Origin: Desulfatibacillum sp.
GTDB lineage: Bacteria > Desulfobacterota > Desulfobacteria > Desulfobacterales > SpSt-501
NCBI GenBank assembly: GCA_020725555.1
Contig: DYEU01000032.1
Location: 367,656-431,655 of the forward strand
Length of the DNA: 64,000 bases
Reading direction: 5' to 3'
Part shown: piece by piece, positions 63,352-64,000 of the stretch
Position numbering within the stretch: the first letter of the stretch is position 1
Layout: every line of letters begins with the position of its first letter
The notes under the pieces: model-generated
Database searches by the model: none
The model's input: the letters and a program-made list of their open reading frames with translations, nothing else
Told to the model about the DNA's origin: nothing
Program-made: the position numbers and the translations under genes

Positions 63352-64000
63352 TCATTCGAGGGTCACCTGGCGCACGTCGAACCAGAGCATCGGGTTTGAG
63401 CGCAACCCCTTGACTTCTTTTCGGAAGCCGTCGACCTGGTTCACGACGTAGGGCACGACCGAGGGCGGGTCCTCGGCGACCACCTGCTGCAGCTCGCGGT
63501 AGAGCTTGCGCCGTTCCTCAAGCGAGGCGGTCTGGCGGGCCGTGTCCAGGAGCCGGTCGACGCGCTCGTTTTTGTAGTGCCACAGCCCCGTGTTCCAGGA
63601 TCCGGAGCTGTGGTACCAGGGATAGAGCGAGGTGTCGACGGTCGGGCGGCTGAAAAAGCCGTTGATCGAGAAGGCGGCCTTGCCCTCGACGTCGGCCAGG
63701 AACTTGTCCCAGGGGACGCGCTGGATGTTCACCTTCACGCCCACCGCCTTGAGCATGTCGCGCACGGCCAGCCCCAGGCGCTCGCGTTCCGGCCGGCCCT
63801 CGGGGACGATGAGCGTGGTTTCGAAGCCGTTCGGGTACCCGGCCTCGGCAAGGAGTTTTTTCGCTTGGGCGAGATCGGCCTTCAGCGAGATCCCCTCGTT
63901 GAAGAAGGGATGGCTGGGGGGAATGGGCGTGAGGGTGGGGCTGCCGTGCCCGAACAGGGCGATCTCGGCGGCCTGGGCCTTGTCGATCGCCAGGAAGACG
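63352..64000 (-). CDS. Peptide-type ABC transporter substrate-binding protein (partial, N-terminus beyond window)
   Basis: The last 215 codons of an SBP_bac_5 protein, open to the window end. Visible features: FGHGSPTLTPIPPSHPFFN, LLAEAGYPNGFETTLIVP (the usual AGYPNGF block), an IQRVPWDKFLADVEGK strand and KNERVDRLLDTARQT with LQQVVAEDPPSVVPY near the C-terminus. Periplasmic receptor of the DppBCDF-like importer; the ligand (peptide, nickel chelate, or other) is unknown. Confidence 0.9.
   Translation of the reverse strand, partial: VFLAIDKAQAAEIALFGHGSPTLTPIPPSHPFFNEGISLKADLAQAKKLLAEAGYPNGFETTLIVPEGRPERERLGLAVRDMLKAVGVKVNIQRVPWDKFLADVEGKAAFSINGFFSRPTVDTSLYPWYHSSGSWNTGLWHYKNERVDRLLDTARQTASLEERRKLYRELQQVVAEDPPSVVPYVVNQVDGFRKEVKGLRSNPMLWFDVRQVTLE

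Overview
This window is a GC-rich (about two thirds G+C by eye), densely packed bacterial chromosome segment. It carries a reductive-type dissimilatory sulfite reductase cluster (dsrA, dsrB, dsrD and a cobyrinate a,c-diamide synthase of the DsrN kind), a tetraheme class III cytochrome c, and anaerobic 2-oxoacid:acceptor oxidoreductase genes. DsrD and cytochrome c3 point to a sulfate- or sulfite-reducing member of the Desulfobacterota (former Deltaproteobacteria); I cannot name the genus. I saw no phage, transposon, CRISPR, rRNA or tRNA gene. The window edges cut two genes: glgA on the left and a peptide-binding protein on the right.

Layout. (1) 1-8453, minus strand: a glycogen/alpha-glucan operon (debranching enzyme, phosphorylase, glycogen synthase). 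(2) 8630-15825: a DUF2914 protein, a diadenylate cyclase fused to YbbR domains, a UDP-glucose pyrophosphorylase, ilvE, a YkgJ-type cysteine-cluster protein, dapA and a TPR protein. (3) 15822-22843: an unknown protein, then dsrA-dsrB-dsrD-dsrN, a PrmA-like methyltransferase and cytochrome c3. (4) 22958-29507: tatC, tatA/B, mltA, moaC, a two-RCK potassium channel and unknowns. (5) 28812-33327, minus strand: a TRAP transporter operon flanked by DUF1445 and DUF2848 enzymes. (6) 33435-38752: a nitrilase-family amidase, prmA, then a YeiH-type transporter with a large extra domain coupled to two unknown membrane proteins and an M23 peptidase. (7) 38855-48882: a GntR-controlled catabolic module with a GltD-like flavoprotein, a three-subunit 2-oxoacid oxidoreductase, a fused CoA-transferase and a TctCBA tripartite carboxylate transporter. 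(8) 48913-55926: argG-carA-carB-argA-like acetyltransferase-flavin reductase, preceded by a leader that looks like an arginine attenuator. (9) 55961-64000: an amidinotransferase, molybdopterin genes (moaB, mobA, moaE-like), a DUF2177 protein and a Dpp/Opp-type ABC importer.

The most interesting element is the argG leader at 48913-49147. A sigma70-like promoter is followed by a 28-codon ORF with nine Arg codons (six of eight in one stretch). After it come two mutually exclusive RNA structures: a 13-bp antiterminator and an 11-bp intrinsic terminator, sharing the segment 49084-49096. This is the architecture of ribosome-mediated transcription attenuation, here apparently sensing arginine. Other points of interest are the one-polypeptide CdaA-CdaR-like fusion, the YeiH transporter with an Ala/Lys-rich insertion, the GntR-to-TctA catabolic module, and an arginine:glycine amidinotransferase-like gene facing the arginine operon.
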